DNA of 64,000 nucleotides. Source: Lineus longissimus (taxonomy: Eukaryota > Nemertea > Pilidiophora > Heteronemertea > Lineidae). The notes under the pieces are model-generated. The model was not told where the DNA came from. It saw only the letters and a program-made list of their open reading frames with translations, and searched no databases. The translations under genes and the position numbers were made by a program. Location: positions 7,938,001 through 8,002,000 of the forward strand of contig NC_088321.1 of NCBI RefSeq assembly GCF_910592395.1, in the 5' to 3' direction. This document shows positions 13,313-23,895 of this stretch, one piece after another. Positions within the stretch are counted from its first letter, which is position 1. Each line of letters starts with the position of its first letter.

Positions 13313-13442
13313 TCGTAGTAAATAAGGTTGTAAAAATATGCAAATGAGATGCCGTATATGGAAACCATGACGTCACTAAGCAGTTCTTATTTCTGCTACG
13401 GGTGGCGCTGTTGCTTGCTTCTGGAGGCGCTATTCAACCTCT

Positions 13443-13519
13443 TTAAGAAACGTGCCACACAGGATACGGACGACGGACACATGGCTATCGTATAGACTCC
13501 CCTGACGGTGAGCCAAAAA
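13443..13519 (+). repeat. Family R right end (copy 1 resumed)
   Basis: The repeat unit cut at 4769 continues here from TTAAGAAACGTGCC. It ends in a CCTGACGGTGAGCC-AAAAA terminus equivalent to the GGTGAGCTAAAAA ends of the other R copies. Confidence 0.8.
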
Positions 13520-13919
13520 GGGCTGTGCGGGTGGTCACTTGCCAGAATTCGTCTACCAACTAATCCGTGTTTTACCAAGACCGTTTACTGACAGATTGAC
13601 AATAAGACAATCAGTAGCGAAAGCAATTCTGACAAGAGAATCCTCACACTGCCGCTGAGATAATTTATTGCCAAAAGGCGGCATCATTTACCGGTCAAAT
13701 ACACCAAAAAAACTCCAGCCCATGTCAACTTCATCCACAAAAGTTAGTTAATTTGATTTGATTTGATTCAATTTAATTTCATATAAATTATGAGCAACGA
13801 TACAGACATATTGTATCGGTAACTATTGAAGCCACGCTTTGGCAATAACGTCCTCATTGCTTTTACGCACTCAACGTCTATAAGGTTACATTTAGCAGAA
13901 ATGGATTTATATATCCTTT
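13520..13919. other. Spacer, nothing recognised
   Basis: AT-rich sequence with a short TTGATTTGATTTGATT-type run near 13750. No gene or repeat identity is supported. Confidence 0.4.
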
Positions 13920-16900
13920 GAAAAAGTACATGCTTCTCTCTAGAGCACGAGAAATCATTCTCACAATCCCTATTTGTATAACAATATTACACGCTTCTAA
14001 AGAGTATACAATTCACACATTGGCCCAATATGTATCAAAATACGTGACGCAGTATACAGCGAAATTAACATAATGTCACAAGTATCTTGTTTAGCAGGAT
14101 GCAATTGGAAAGACATGTACGTAACTGATTAGCATCAATTCGTTTCCCATCGAATTGTCAGTGAGATCTTTGCACTACCATCTTATCTTGGTCGTGAACT
14201 ACAACGGAGATTTATGAAAATAACTTTTAACTCAAAATCGCCTTTCCTGGTCAATGTGTTGTTATGCTGTCCTGTGTCATGTATTTGTTACATGTTCTAG
14301 AGTACAAAAAGACATACTGTCCACATAGTTCAAGCATAAAAATCCTAAGATTCTAGAATATAATTAACACAATGGCCCATATGCATTGAATTGTACTCAT
14401 CGTAGAATTCCATTTTCCACCAATAGTCTTATGGTTTGCAGACTTTTGCTTCTGGTTCAGAGCAACATTTCATCAAAGTGTTCCTTTTGTGAAACGTTCC
14501 TCTAAACACAAGAAGATTTTAAATTCTTATAAAAAGTTTCTAGAGGAAAGAAGGATACCGACATCTGAATAGTCTTATGAGTGAGGTTTCGCTATCCCGT
14601 TACACCGAAAACGGTCCTCGTTCTCATTATCGGAAATATCAAAAAAGATTCCTATTCCCCGTATAGAAATGCATGCAGGCATTCACAACCAAGATTTCGG
14701 CCTGTTTTATCATCAGCCCTCTTGGTTTACAAACCAACCTTTCTGGATGTTATTCTGAATCACGGTTCGGCAACCGGGTACCAAGGCCTGGTTGACAAAA
14801 TCCGGTTACAAGATCCAACCTTTGTGTTGCTTCTCGCCTGTTTATCGTGTAAAAGAATGTATACCGCACGAATTTCTGGATGTTATTCTGAATCACGGTT
14901 CGGCAACTGGGTACCAAGGCCTGGTGGACAAAATCCGGTTTTGAGATCGATAAAACCAGCTCAGAAATTGATGAAGTTATTCGCATCAGTCGATCAATCT
15001 CGGTCGATCGGTTCTTGGAATGGGATAGCAAAAACTCACTATTACTGTTGACTTGAGAGGAACGTTTTACAAGTGATCTTATCTGTGTAAAACTTTGCTC
15101 TCCGCTAGAATAAGCCGCGCCGAACAATGTATAGGTGCAAGCTTCGAGAGCACAGAAATGGAATACCATTCATACAACGGCCCTAATGCATCAAGATAAT
15201 AATAAGTTTCTCTAGAGTACAAATAGAAATACAATTCACACAATGCAAGCAAAACATTACGTTTCTATGATACAATACGCATCAGAATATGTGACGCAGC
15301 CAGTAAAACATTGCATGTCGATTACCAGGTGAATTTTTGGATGCAAATGCACTTGAAAATGGGAACTGCATCCCTTAGCATGAATTATTCTCCCATAAAA
15401 TTATCAATTTTCAAACAAAGACGTCTTCACGTGACACTGAATCTCACGAAATGGAGTTTTCAAAAATAAACTGCAACCCAACTTGTTTTCTGTTCACTTT
15501 GACTCGTTTTACTGTCTGGGTCACAAGTTTGTCGAGTTCAAAAATAAAGCACGCACTGATTGAGCCTAAATATCAAGCTTCACAAGCGTATATAAGAAAA
15601 ACATCTCTCCCATTGTCCATTCCGTATGCCTAACATATGAAGCTTCACAAGCATACATAAGAAATACATCTCTCCCATTGTCCATTATGTATGCCTAAAA
15701 TATCAAGCTTCACAAGCATGTATAAGAAATACATATTTCCCATTGTCCATTCTGTATGCCTTAAACATCAAAAAGGACATGCTTCTCTCTAGAGCACGAG
15801 AAATCATTCTCACAATCCCTATTTGTATAACAATATTACACGCTTCTAAAGAGTATACAATTTACACATTGGCCAAATATGTATCAAAATACGTGACGCA
15901 GTATACAGCGAAATTAACATAATGTCACAATTATCTTGTTTAGCAGGATGCAATTGGAAATATATGTACGTAACTGATTAGCATCAATTCGTTTCCCATC
16001 AAATTGTCAATGTTAAGCTGGTGAGATCTTTGCACTACCATCTTGGTCGTGAACTACAACGGAGATTTATGAAAAGAACTTTTAACTCAAAATCGCCTTT
16101 CCTGGTCAATGTGTTGATATGCTGTCCTGTGTCATGTATTTGTTACATGTTCTAGAGTACAAAAAGACATACTGTCCACATAGTTCAAGCATAAAAATCC
16201 TAAGATTCTAGAATATAATTAACACAATGGCCCATATGCATTAAATTGTACTCATCGTAGAATTCCATTTTCCACCAATAGTCTTATGGTTTGCGGACTT
16301 TTGCTTCTGGTTCAGAGCAACATTTCATTAAAGTGTTCCTTTTGTGAAACGTTCCTCTAAACATAAGAAGATTTTAAAATCAAACCGTATAAACACTTAT
16401 ATAAAAAGTTTCTAGAGGAAAGAAGGATATGTTACCGACATCTGAATAGTCTTATGAGTGAGGTTTCGCTATCCCGTTACACCGAAAACAGTCCTCGTTC
16501 CCGTTCTCATTATCGGAAATATCAAAAACGGTTTCCTATTCCCCGTATAGAAATGCATGCAGGCATTCACAACCAAGATTTCGGCCTGTTTTATCATCAG
16601 CCCTCTTGGTTTACAAACCAACCTTTGTGTTGTTTCTCGCCAGTTTATCGCGTAAAAGAATGTATACCGCACAAATTTCTGGATGCTATTCTGAATCACG
16701 GTTCGGCAACTGGGTACCAAGGCCTGGTTGACAAAATCCGGTTTTGAGATCAAGAAAACCAGCTCAGAAATTGATGAAGTCATTCGCATCAGTCGATCAA
16801 TCTCGGTCGATCGATTCTTGGAATTGGATAGCAAAAACTCACTATTACTGTTGACTTCAGAGGAACGTTTTACAAGTGATCTTATCTGTGTAAAACTTTG

Positions 16901-17660
16901 CTCTCCGCTAGAATAAGCCGCGCCGAACAATGTATAGGTGCAAGCTTCGAGAGCACAGAAATGGAATACCATTCATACAACGGCCCTAATGCATCAAGAT
17001 AATAATAAGTTTCTCTAGAGTACAAATAGAAATACAATTCACACAATGCAAGCAAAACATTACGTTTCTATGATACAATACGCATCAGAATATGTGACGC
17101 AGCCAGTAAAACATTGCATGTCGATTACCAGGTGAATTTTTGGATACAAATGCACTTGAAAATGGGAACTGCATCCCTTAGCATGAATTATTCTCCCATA
17201 AAATTATCAATTTTCAAGAAAAGACGTCTTCACGTCACTCTGAATCTCACGAAATGGAGTTTTCAAAAAGAAACTGCAACCAAAAATTTGTTTTCTATTC
17301 GCTTGACTCGTTTTACTGTCTGGGTCGCAATTTTGTTGAGTTCAGAAATAATGCACGCACTGATTAGGCCTAAAATATCAAGCTTCACGAGCGTATAAGA
17401 AATACAGTTATCTCATTGATAATACCGCATGCCTAAATATCAAGCTTGACGTCCATTCACGATCATAAGAAATACAGTTCTATCATTGTTAATACCGTAT
17501 GCCTAAAATATCAAGCTTGACGACCATTCACGATCATAAGAAATACAGTTCTATCATTGTTGATACCGTATGCCTAAAATATCAAGCTTGACGCCCATTC
17601 ACGATCATAAGAAATACAGTTCTCTCGTGGCCCATACCTTCATGACCTTGTGCCTTAAAC
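13920..17660. repeat. ~1.85 kb tandem duplication (two units)
   Basis: Unit 1 (about 13928-15770) and unit 2 (about 15777-17400) are nearly identical; the shared start word ACATGCTTCTCTCTAGAGCA begins at 13928 and 15777. The offset falls from 1849 to 1803 bp across the unit because of indels. Unit 1 carries an extra copy of a ~66 bp piece (14741-14806 and 14873-14940), present once in unit 2 (16677-16744). Both units end in a minisatellite. Open frames on both strands (for example - 16972-16469, 167 aa) match no family I know. They are broken differently in the two units, so I treat the block as non-coding. Confidence 0.85.
15570..15772. repeat. ~65 bp minisatellite closing unit 1
   Basis: About three units begin with AAGCTTCACAAGC and run through AAGAAATACAT, CCCATTGTCCATT and GTATGCCT. 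The period is 64-66 bp. Confidence 0.8.
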
Positions 17661-17800
17661 ATCAAGCCTCTCGAGCATACATATAAGAAATACAGTTCTG
17701 TCATTGTCTATACCTAATATCTAAAATATCAGGCTTATATAAGAAATACCGTTTGCTCATTGCTGATACCGTATGCCTGAAGTACATTATGCTTCTAGAG
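17370..17800. repeat. 71 bp minisatellite closing unit 2
   Basis: CAAGCTTGACG starts at 17441, 17512 and 17583, a 71 bp period, with degenerate units on either side. The units are related to the 65 bp repeat of unit 1 but carry an added CATTCACGATC segment. Confidence 0.85.
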
Positions 17801-19379
17801 TATATGAAATATGATGCAGTACAATACATACAACACTGCTGATACAATATGAATGGGTTAGGGCAGGTTTCAACTATCTGTTTCGTGTGGTGCAGCAGTC
17901 AATGCACACTCCTCACTCGACACTTGGTTAACATCTAAACATGATTTTGTTTGTTAGGATTCGACATTATCATGACCCAGGATAACAAACATACTGTTCG
18001 TAACAAAATCATCTGTTCTCTAATCCCGCGATGGCAGGGTTCGTTGCTAGATTACCCATGTGAATCACTACCACCAGTGCGCGACGTCAATATTGATAAC
18101 TTAAACAACTCGGGGGGACCAATAGTAATCATGCTGAAATATACAGCGATATGATACTCATTTTTTCATTTGCGAAGCAATGCTAAAATCGGACCTTGAA
18201 ATGTCTCTGGCAGAGTCGGGCAATATTTTGGAGGGTCATTTCACAACATTTCGTTGGTCGCCAGAACATCGAAATGCCATAGATACGATCGACAGAAATC
18301 GAAACACGTATAGTTTCAATCGGTCTGCGTTATCGACGATTTGATTCCTAGAAATAGTCGGTAGAAATGTTCTCGAGCAATCGACGTCAATTCTAAAATT
18401 TCGGCGTCAATTCGACGTTGATCTGGCGCTGATTCCTGACCTGGGATGGAACATAGAAGCTCGCAATGACCACTGCACCACGGAAACAACCATTTGGCCA
18501 AAGTTCGTAAAATGGAACAATTCTTTGGCTTCAATAAAACAAACACAGTTGAAAATACGCATAGTGTAATCTTGAAAAACTTGGAAACATTTAACATGTC
18601 GTTATCACTTTGTGATATTGAGTTACCGCTGGAATAGGCTGCACAAAACTCATGAAAACCATCACATCACCCAATCTGATGTTTTCAACTTAAAAATACA
18701 CTACGAACTTTATTTAAAAGGAAGTCCTTGTGACTTGTACACAAAAATAATTTCGAGGAAAAACATCTTTAAAATCATAGCCCTTTCTCCCTTTTCTCCA
18801 CATTCTAGTCGCCTACACTTGCCAGAGCATGTCTCATAATGTATAATAGTATTACACTGGAGTATGAATAGAAATTCAATATAACATAAGTTTCTTGGAT
18901 ACAAAAATAAATCAAATTCAGCTTTGACATATAATGATACTGTAACTGTACAATATGGCCTGGCTCTTTATTTTTGCGAATTCGGATGTAATCTCGTTTA
19001 ATTCTAAGTGAAACTAAAAATTTGCAAAAATTTATTTTTATCGGAAAAACTGAAATAAAATCGTCTACTCTTCTGCCAAAAAGTCCCCGAAAAACAAGTT
19101 CTTAGTTTTTCATTTCGTGAATCGCAAAAATATAGAGGCAAGCACATGTACAGGTTTACAATCTGCGTTAAAACATGAGACCCAGTGCGTCTATATGCTA
19201 CAGTTATTACATTACAATTCGCCTCTTTCTGATCTGCGCGCACCTCTCGAGGCAAAGCTCTCATTTGGGGAAACTAGCCGACTTATATAGCGTTTGATGT
19301 ATCCGAATTACGAGCCCTAATCTTATATCATCCATTAGCATGTTTGAAACATAATATGGAACGAATTACCTTCTTTGTT
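17801..19379. other. Unassigned stretch
   Basis: No gene, splice-consistent exon or repeat identity is supported. Short open frames lack recognisable motifs. Confidence 0.35.
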
Positions 19380-19690
19380 TGTCTCGTTATGCACTGTCGG
19401 CAGAAGAGATACCTGTATTTCAACTGTCGGCAGAAGAGATACCTGCATTTTCACCGTCGACTGCCTAGGTATACCTGCATTTCCACAGTCGACTAAAGCA
19501 GGACCTGCAATTCCACTGTCGGCAGCAGTTATCAGTATTTCCACTGTCGGCTAAAGAGATGCTTGTATTTCCACTGGCGGCTGAAAAGATAACTGCATTT
19601 CCACTATCGGCTGGAGGGGTACCTGCTTTTCCACTAGCGGCTGAAGAGAGACGGACATTTCCACTGCGGTCTAAAGTGATACCAGCGACT
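19380..19690 (-). repeat. 30 bp minisatellite (decapeptide phase)
   Basis: About ten imperfect 30 bp units, each with TTTCCACTG.CGGC. On the minus strand part of it reads as a decapeptide repeat of the form SGN.....A(A/D). The frame is not continuous across the block and no flanking coding sequence is recognised, so a protein-coding role is unproven. Confidence 0.8.
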
Positions 19691-20162
19691 GAAACGCAAA
19701 GCAAGTAAACGTTACACCAGTTTATATTGTCTATGGTTTAAATAATGGAGAAGCACGATTCACTCATAAATACTTAACAAAATCAAGAGGATAACCCATA
19801 TGATGGAATCAGATATTAATTTGATAACGAAATAATTTCCAATTTGGGTACAGAGATTTCAGCGTGAATGTTGTAATGCTGAGGCAACTGTGTAAAGCAT
19901 GCTGAAAGTCTGCATTTGATGGACAATTGAAAAGAAAATGCTTTAAAATATTTTTAACAATGGCCTCATCAGGGCCACGTCAAAACAGAGTATACAGAGG
20001 GTCAGCAGCCGATATCAGTAACATAATGAATATGGAAAATCCCACCATCTCAGGGCAGTTATATTTAAAGGTTACCACCCTATGTCAGTGCTGCAAACCC
20101 GCGTCGAGTGCGAAATATACAACGTTTGCCTAAATATGGTGAAATATGAAGGCTATCCATAG

Positions 20163-21004
20163 TGGCCTACTGGACTTTGCGCAAAGAAAGCAACCTAGGT
20201 TTTTTAATTTTCCTTAGACAATACAGAGCCTGGTCATCCTAGGGTCGTGGTTACATGGGAAGTTATCATTGCAAAAGAAGGCCAAACGCAAGCTTGATTC
20301 AAGCAGCACACATAAGTCGAGCACATACAAGCCATGACACAGAACACATTAGGTTTTATAATATGGATTGGCAGTCAAAGCGAAGGCATACTTTATTTAG
20401 TTGCAGGTGATTCACTGCCAGTTAAAGGGATTATTATCTTGTCACAATATGGTATAGTTTGGAATATGAATTTGGCCAAGTTCATGGGGATGGATAGGTG
20501 GCGCCAGCATCTAACCGAGCATATATTTGCCTTGGCCATAGAGGAACCTACCCATGCAAATCACTGGCAGTTAAAGGGTCTAGCATGTGACATAAGGGTA
20601 GTTTGGAATATCAATTTCGCCTGGTTCATGGGGATCGATAGAGGGCGCCAGCATCTAACTAAGCATACATTTGCCGCTATGATCATGAATAGAGGGGCTA
20701 AAGTGCAAATCACTGGGACTATTATCTTGCGACGTGGGGATGGATAGGTGGCGCCAGCGTGGCAGATGGAAGATATATATGTTACGTATTGAAGTACACA
20801 GGGGGCTCAAATCTGCACCACACAAAAGAGTACATCTCAAGATAAACCATGACCAAAGCACTATCCACTGGAGGTATTCTGTGGCCGTGTTAGCCCCTGG
20901 TTTAATTTACTAGGAACAGAACCTGAAGCGGTCGAATATAATGGTCGCTCCCCCATTGCGCTTGTTGCGTTGCGTTGCTTACTTTGCGCAAAGTCCAGTA
21001 AGCC
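20163..21004. mobile_element. Candidate ~840 bp element with ~31 bp inverted ends
   Basis: 20163-20194 (core ACTGGACTTTGCGCAAAG) is the inverted match of 20974-21004 with a few mismatches. The interval also holds the 141 bp tandem repeat below. The target duplication was not determined. Confidence 0.5.
20411..20765. repeat. 141 bp tandem repeat, ~2.3 units
   Basis: GTTTGGAATAT..TTCATGGGGAT..GGCGCCAGCATCTAAC occurs at about 20457 and 20598, with a partial third unit at about 20736. The units are about 85-90% similar by eye. Confidence 0.75.
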
Positions 21005-21235
21005 TTTCATCAAATGCAAAATGGCCAAGCGTGAGATGTTATGTCTTGTACTCTCATCAGTGAGTGAAAGTCGATTACTTAGAGACAGTGAACATGGCCA
21101 GGCTTGGAGATTTGGGAATTCACGACAATACAGTGCAGTGCAGACCATATATTTACTCAAGAAAAATCCATATTATATTCAACATTTACGATATTACCAT
21201 GCACTAGGGAGGAAAGAAAGGAAAGAATTCGAATT

Positions 21236-21315
21236 ATGTCAAGAAGTTCTATTTAGCGTATTTTATTAAAATAGGTATTATTAGCGTATTTTATCAAAAT
21301 AGAACTTCTTGACAT
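21236..21315. repeat. 80 bp hairpin
   Basis: The 18 bp arms ATGTCAAGAAGTTCTATT (21236-21253) and its reverse complement (21298-21315) flank a loop that itself contains two copies of TTAGCGTATTTTAT. Confidence 0.8.
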
Positions 21316-22689
21316 GATTCTGGTTCTTTTCTCCTTTTCCACTCTTTCGATCGGCGTCGCCTAGCGGTCTCGGGTATCCAAAACGACTAATTTCAAGCTT
21401 TGGAGAACTTTTGTTTTGTAAAATTGGATGAAATTCGAAATAACCTAACGTGTATGCTATGTTGTATGTGTAAAGTGTGTAGTAAATATCTAACTGTCAC
21501 TGGCTCATCAATTGTGAATCTCAATTCAATGAATTACTAGAGTACAAGATGAAATATAATGATTCATTAGCCCAGCGCATGATCCATACATAACCTCCAG
21601 AAAGCTCTCCACTGGTTGCAATGGTTAATAGGGTGAGGGACGAGGCCGGTCCACTGCGTCCGGACTGTAAGTATATTATGCTCGGGTTGCTCAGGAAGGG
21701 CTCACTGGGGCAAATCTCTTTGCTTTTGCTTTAAATGACTGCACCCTCTCTTCCACCAGGTCTGCTGACTGAGCATGCACAGTCAGAGGGAAAAACCGTT
21801 GTGGCGCACTGAATAACCACAGGTAGCCCATAAGTTTTATTTTTGATTAATTCCTTTCCGTATCAAAAACAAGAAGAATTCACACCAAGGGGACAGCTAT
21901 TGACCGATTTAAAGAGAAAAGGTACTAGCCAATATGCATCGTAGTCAGAGGGGGGGGGGGGACAAGAGGCATGTAACGGCCAAAGGAGACAAGGGAGTAA
22001 TAGATAGTGTCCAAGCGTAGGTGTACAAAGAAGTATGATGATTATGATTTATAGTGCGACATGAAACCATGGTTCAGGCCAACATTCAGTTAAAGTGTTG
22101 TATCAACTTTTGTTCAGTAATTCTCTTTTGTGTAGTGTCAGTATTATAAAGTGATCCCTTGAGAACAGAGACTTTCATATCATCAAGAGAAGGCCCAGGT
22201 TTATTTAAATGTCCACCGATAGGAAGAAGTGTTTTTGCGCCTGATGGATTGTGCATGAGCACAATGACCAAATGAGGGTTTAGGCCAAATGGAGTGGGAC
22301 TGAGCCCTGTTTGTTGGGTCTGAGCCCTATATGCAATATGTCCGAGCACAAAATGTGGGGGGATCTGGAATGCAAAGATGGCTGTATTGTACAAAAATAT
22401 TTTTTTTGAATCTATCCACCATCAAGAGAAAAGGTAAAAAATTCTGAAAATATTGCATGCCGACCACCAGTTATTGCTTTGTATTTGTAATTCACGTCAT
22501 TCCCGCCAGTGCCCATAGCTGTTCGGATATTATTCTGTGGTCACTTGTGTTCGGCAATTGTGGTCAATTGCAACCAGGGCAATGGGCCTATCTATGATTG
22601 ACCGACCATGAAAGCCGAAAACGGCATTGAAATAAATATTTGAAAAGAGCACACCTGCGCGACGAAATGAATTAAATCTGCATGTAAAT
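21316..22689. other. Unassigned stretch
   Basis: Contains a G homopolymer near 21952-21961 and short open frames without recognisable motifs. No gene is supported. Confidence 0.35.
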
Positions 22690-22941
22690 CAGGGGTTGAG
22701 AGCATGGGACCGAACATCCCACGAAAATGAGAGGCATTTTCATTCAAAGCGAGGCATTTTCTGTCGTCCGCTTACGAAAACAAAATAAATTTGAAGTTTG
22801 TCCCCTTCGACCAGAAAAGAGCTCCAGGAATGATGGGACCACACATCCCGGAAAGGACCAAACATCCAAGCAATGGCAGACGAACATCATTTTGATAAGT
22901 TTTTTTTTGTATTTGTCCTTCATACAAGTTCATAAGCCTAG

Positions 22942-23593
22942 TTCATACTCCGACGCATGACCGCCGGCGACCGACGCACGATCAAATTCTCGACGCCGAC
23001 GTCTTGGTGTTGATTCGACGCGCGTTCGGTCGGCGTGCGATATTAAAGAGTTCAACAAATTTGAACTCTCTGCGTCCGATCGCGGCGTCGTACCAATGAA
23101 TGATCACTTTTCTGGTCATGGGACCAAGGACTCATGTTTATGCATATTTTCAAAGGCGCCTAGTTCAAACTGGAAAGACGGGGAATGGGAATTGATTACG
23201 TCGTTTTACGCTTGAGCTTCTTCACATAACGAAGTTAAAATGTCGGACGCAGAAGAGCTACTCATATGTGAAGTAAAACATTACAAATGTCTTTATGACA
23301 TTTCCAGATCTAGATTGTTAAAGTCCCCTTGTTCCCACCGCCGAGCGAATATCTCCCTCACATACATATCTCGTCGGTGGTGTTTCCTTTGCATCCTGTA
23401 GAGGACAACCATTGCCTGGACATTTAAAATAAGCAGTGCGTCCTCCTCCTCCATTTTGACGTGGCAGAATGGTATAATCGCGTGAGCATTCATAGTCACG
23501 CGATATGACGCCTACAAAATCGTGCAATGGCATAGGCGACCGACGCAGGACGCTGCGTTCGACGCCGGCGATGGTCGTGCGTCGGAGTATGAA
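22942..23593. mobile_element. 652 bp MITE, probably Harbinger-derived
   Basis: The ends are TTCATACTCCGACGCA on the left and its inverted copy on the right, followed inward by GC-rich sequence rich in CGACGC. It interrupts the left arm of the foldback composite. A minus-strand frame (about 23454-23296) resembles the N-terminus of a PIF/Harbinger transposase. Confidence 0.7.
23296..23454 (-). pseudogene. N-terminal fragment of a Harbinger-like transposase
   Basis: The frame opens MEEEDALLIL and reaches RRDMYVREIFARRWEQGDF. The RR..YVR.I..RR...G.F pattern is the conserved N-terminal signature of PIF/Harbinger and HARBI1-type proteins. Only about 50 residues remain, with no DDE core. It lies inside a 652 bp TIR element, as expected for a deletion derivative. 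The family call rests on a short motif. Confidence 0.45.
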
Positions 23594-23895
23594 TCCACCT
23601 ATAGTCGTCTTAGAGAACGTCAGTCACAAAACTGGCTCCATCAAGCAAAGCATTACTCATTGAGCAATATGATAATTCCAATTATGTTACGTAATACATC
23701 CCAGAAATCGGGAATTTCAATAGTTTTCTCGGCCTCAAAATCGTTTATCGAGGGTATATATTCAAGTGTGACGAACAGCGATCCTAATTTATTTGACGTA
23801 GTCAAAACGATTACTAAGACGCTATCTTTCCGAATTGTCCAGTGCATCACACTCAGTAGCCCTGCTGGCACGGCATGATATTTTGCCAATCCTTT

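Larger units (their letters stand above)
4766..13446. mobile_element. TTAA-flanked two-gene insertion (Kolobok-like candidate)
   Basis: A family R repeat unit is interrupted here. The left part ends ..GCGGTTAA (4766-4769) and the right part resumes TTAAGAAACGTG (13443-13446), so the 8,673 bp between (4770-13442) entered at TTAA with a 4 bp target duplication. The insert carries two convergent intron-containing genes, a DDE transposase (+) and a CXC/P2RX7-ballast protein (-), with almost no other coding space. TTAA targeting is known for the Kolobok and piggyBac superfamilies. The transposase lacks piggyBac hallmarks, so Kolobok-like is my inference. Weakness: the outer ends (AGGAAAGG on the left, AGAGGTTG read inward from the right) do not form a clear TIR. 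The ends may be eroded, or the insert may be composite. Confidence 0.65.

Noticed and set aside
4770-13442. piggyBac assignment from the TTAA site
   Set aside because: The transposase motifs (GDGRCDSPG, TTDDH) are not those of piggyBac transposases, and the gene is intron-rich.
14750-16972. 139- and 167-residue minus-strand open frames in the tandem duplication
   Set aside because: No known motif; the two copies differ by frame-breaking changes, and the alternative strand is equally open.
19380-19690. CRISPR-like array
   Set aside because: Units are contiguous 30 bp repeats without unique spacers, in a eukaryotic genome; it is a minisatellite.
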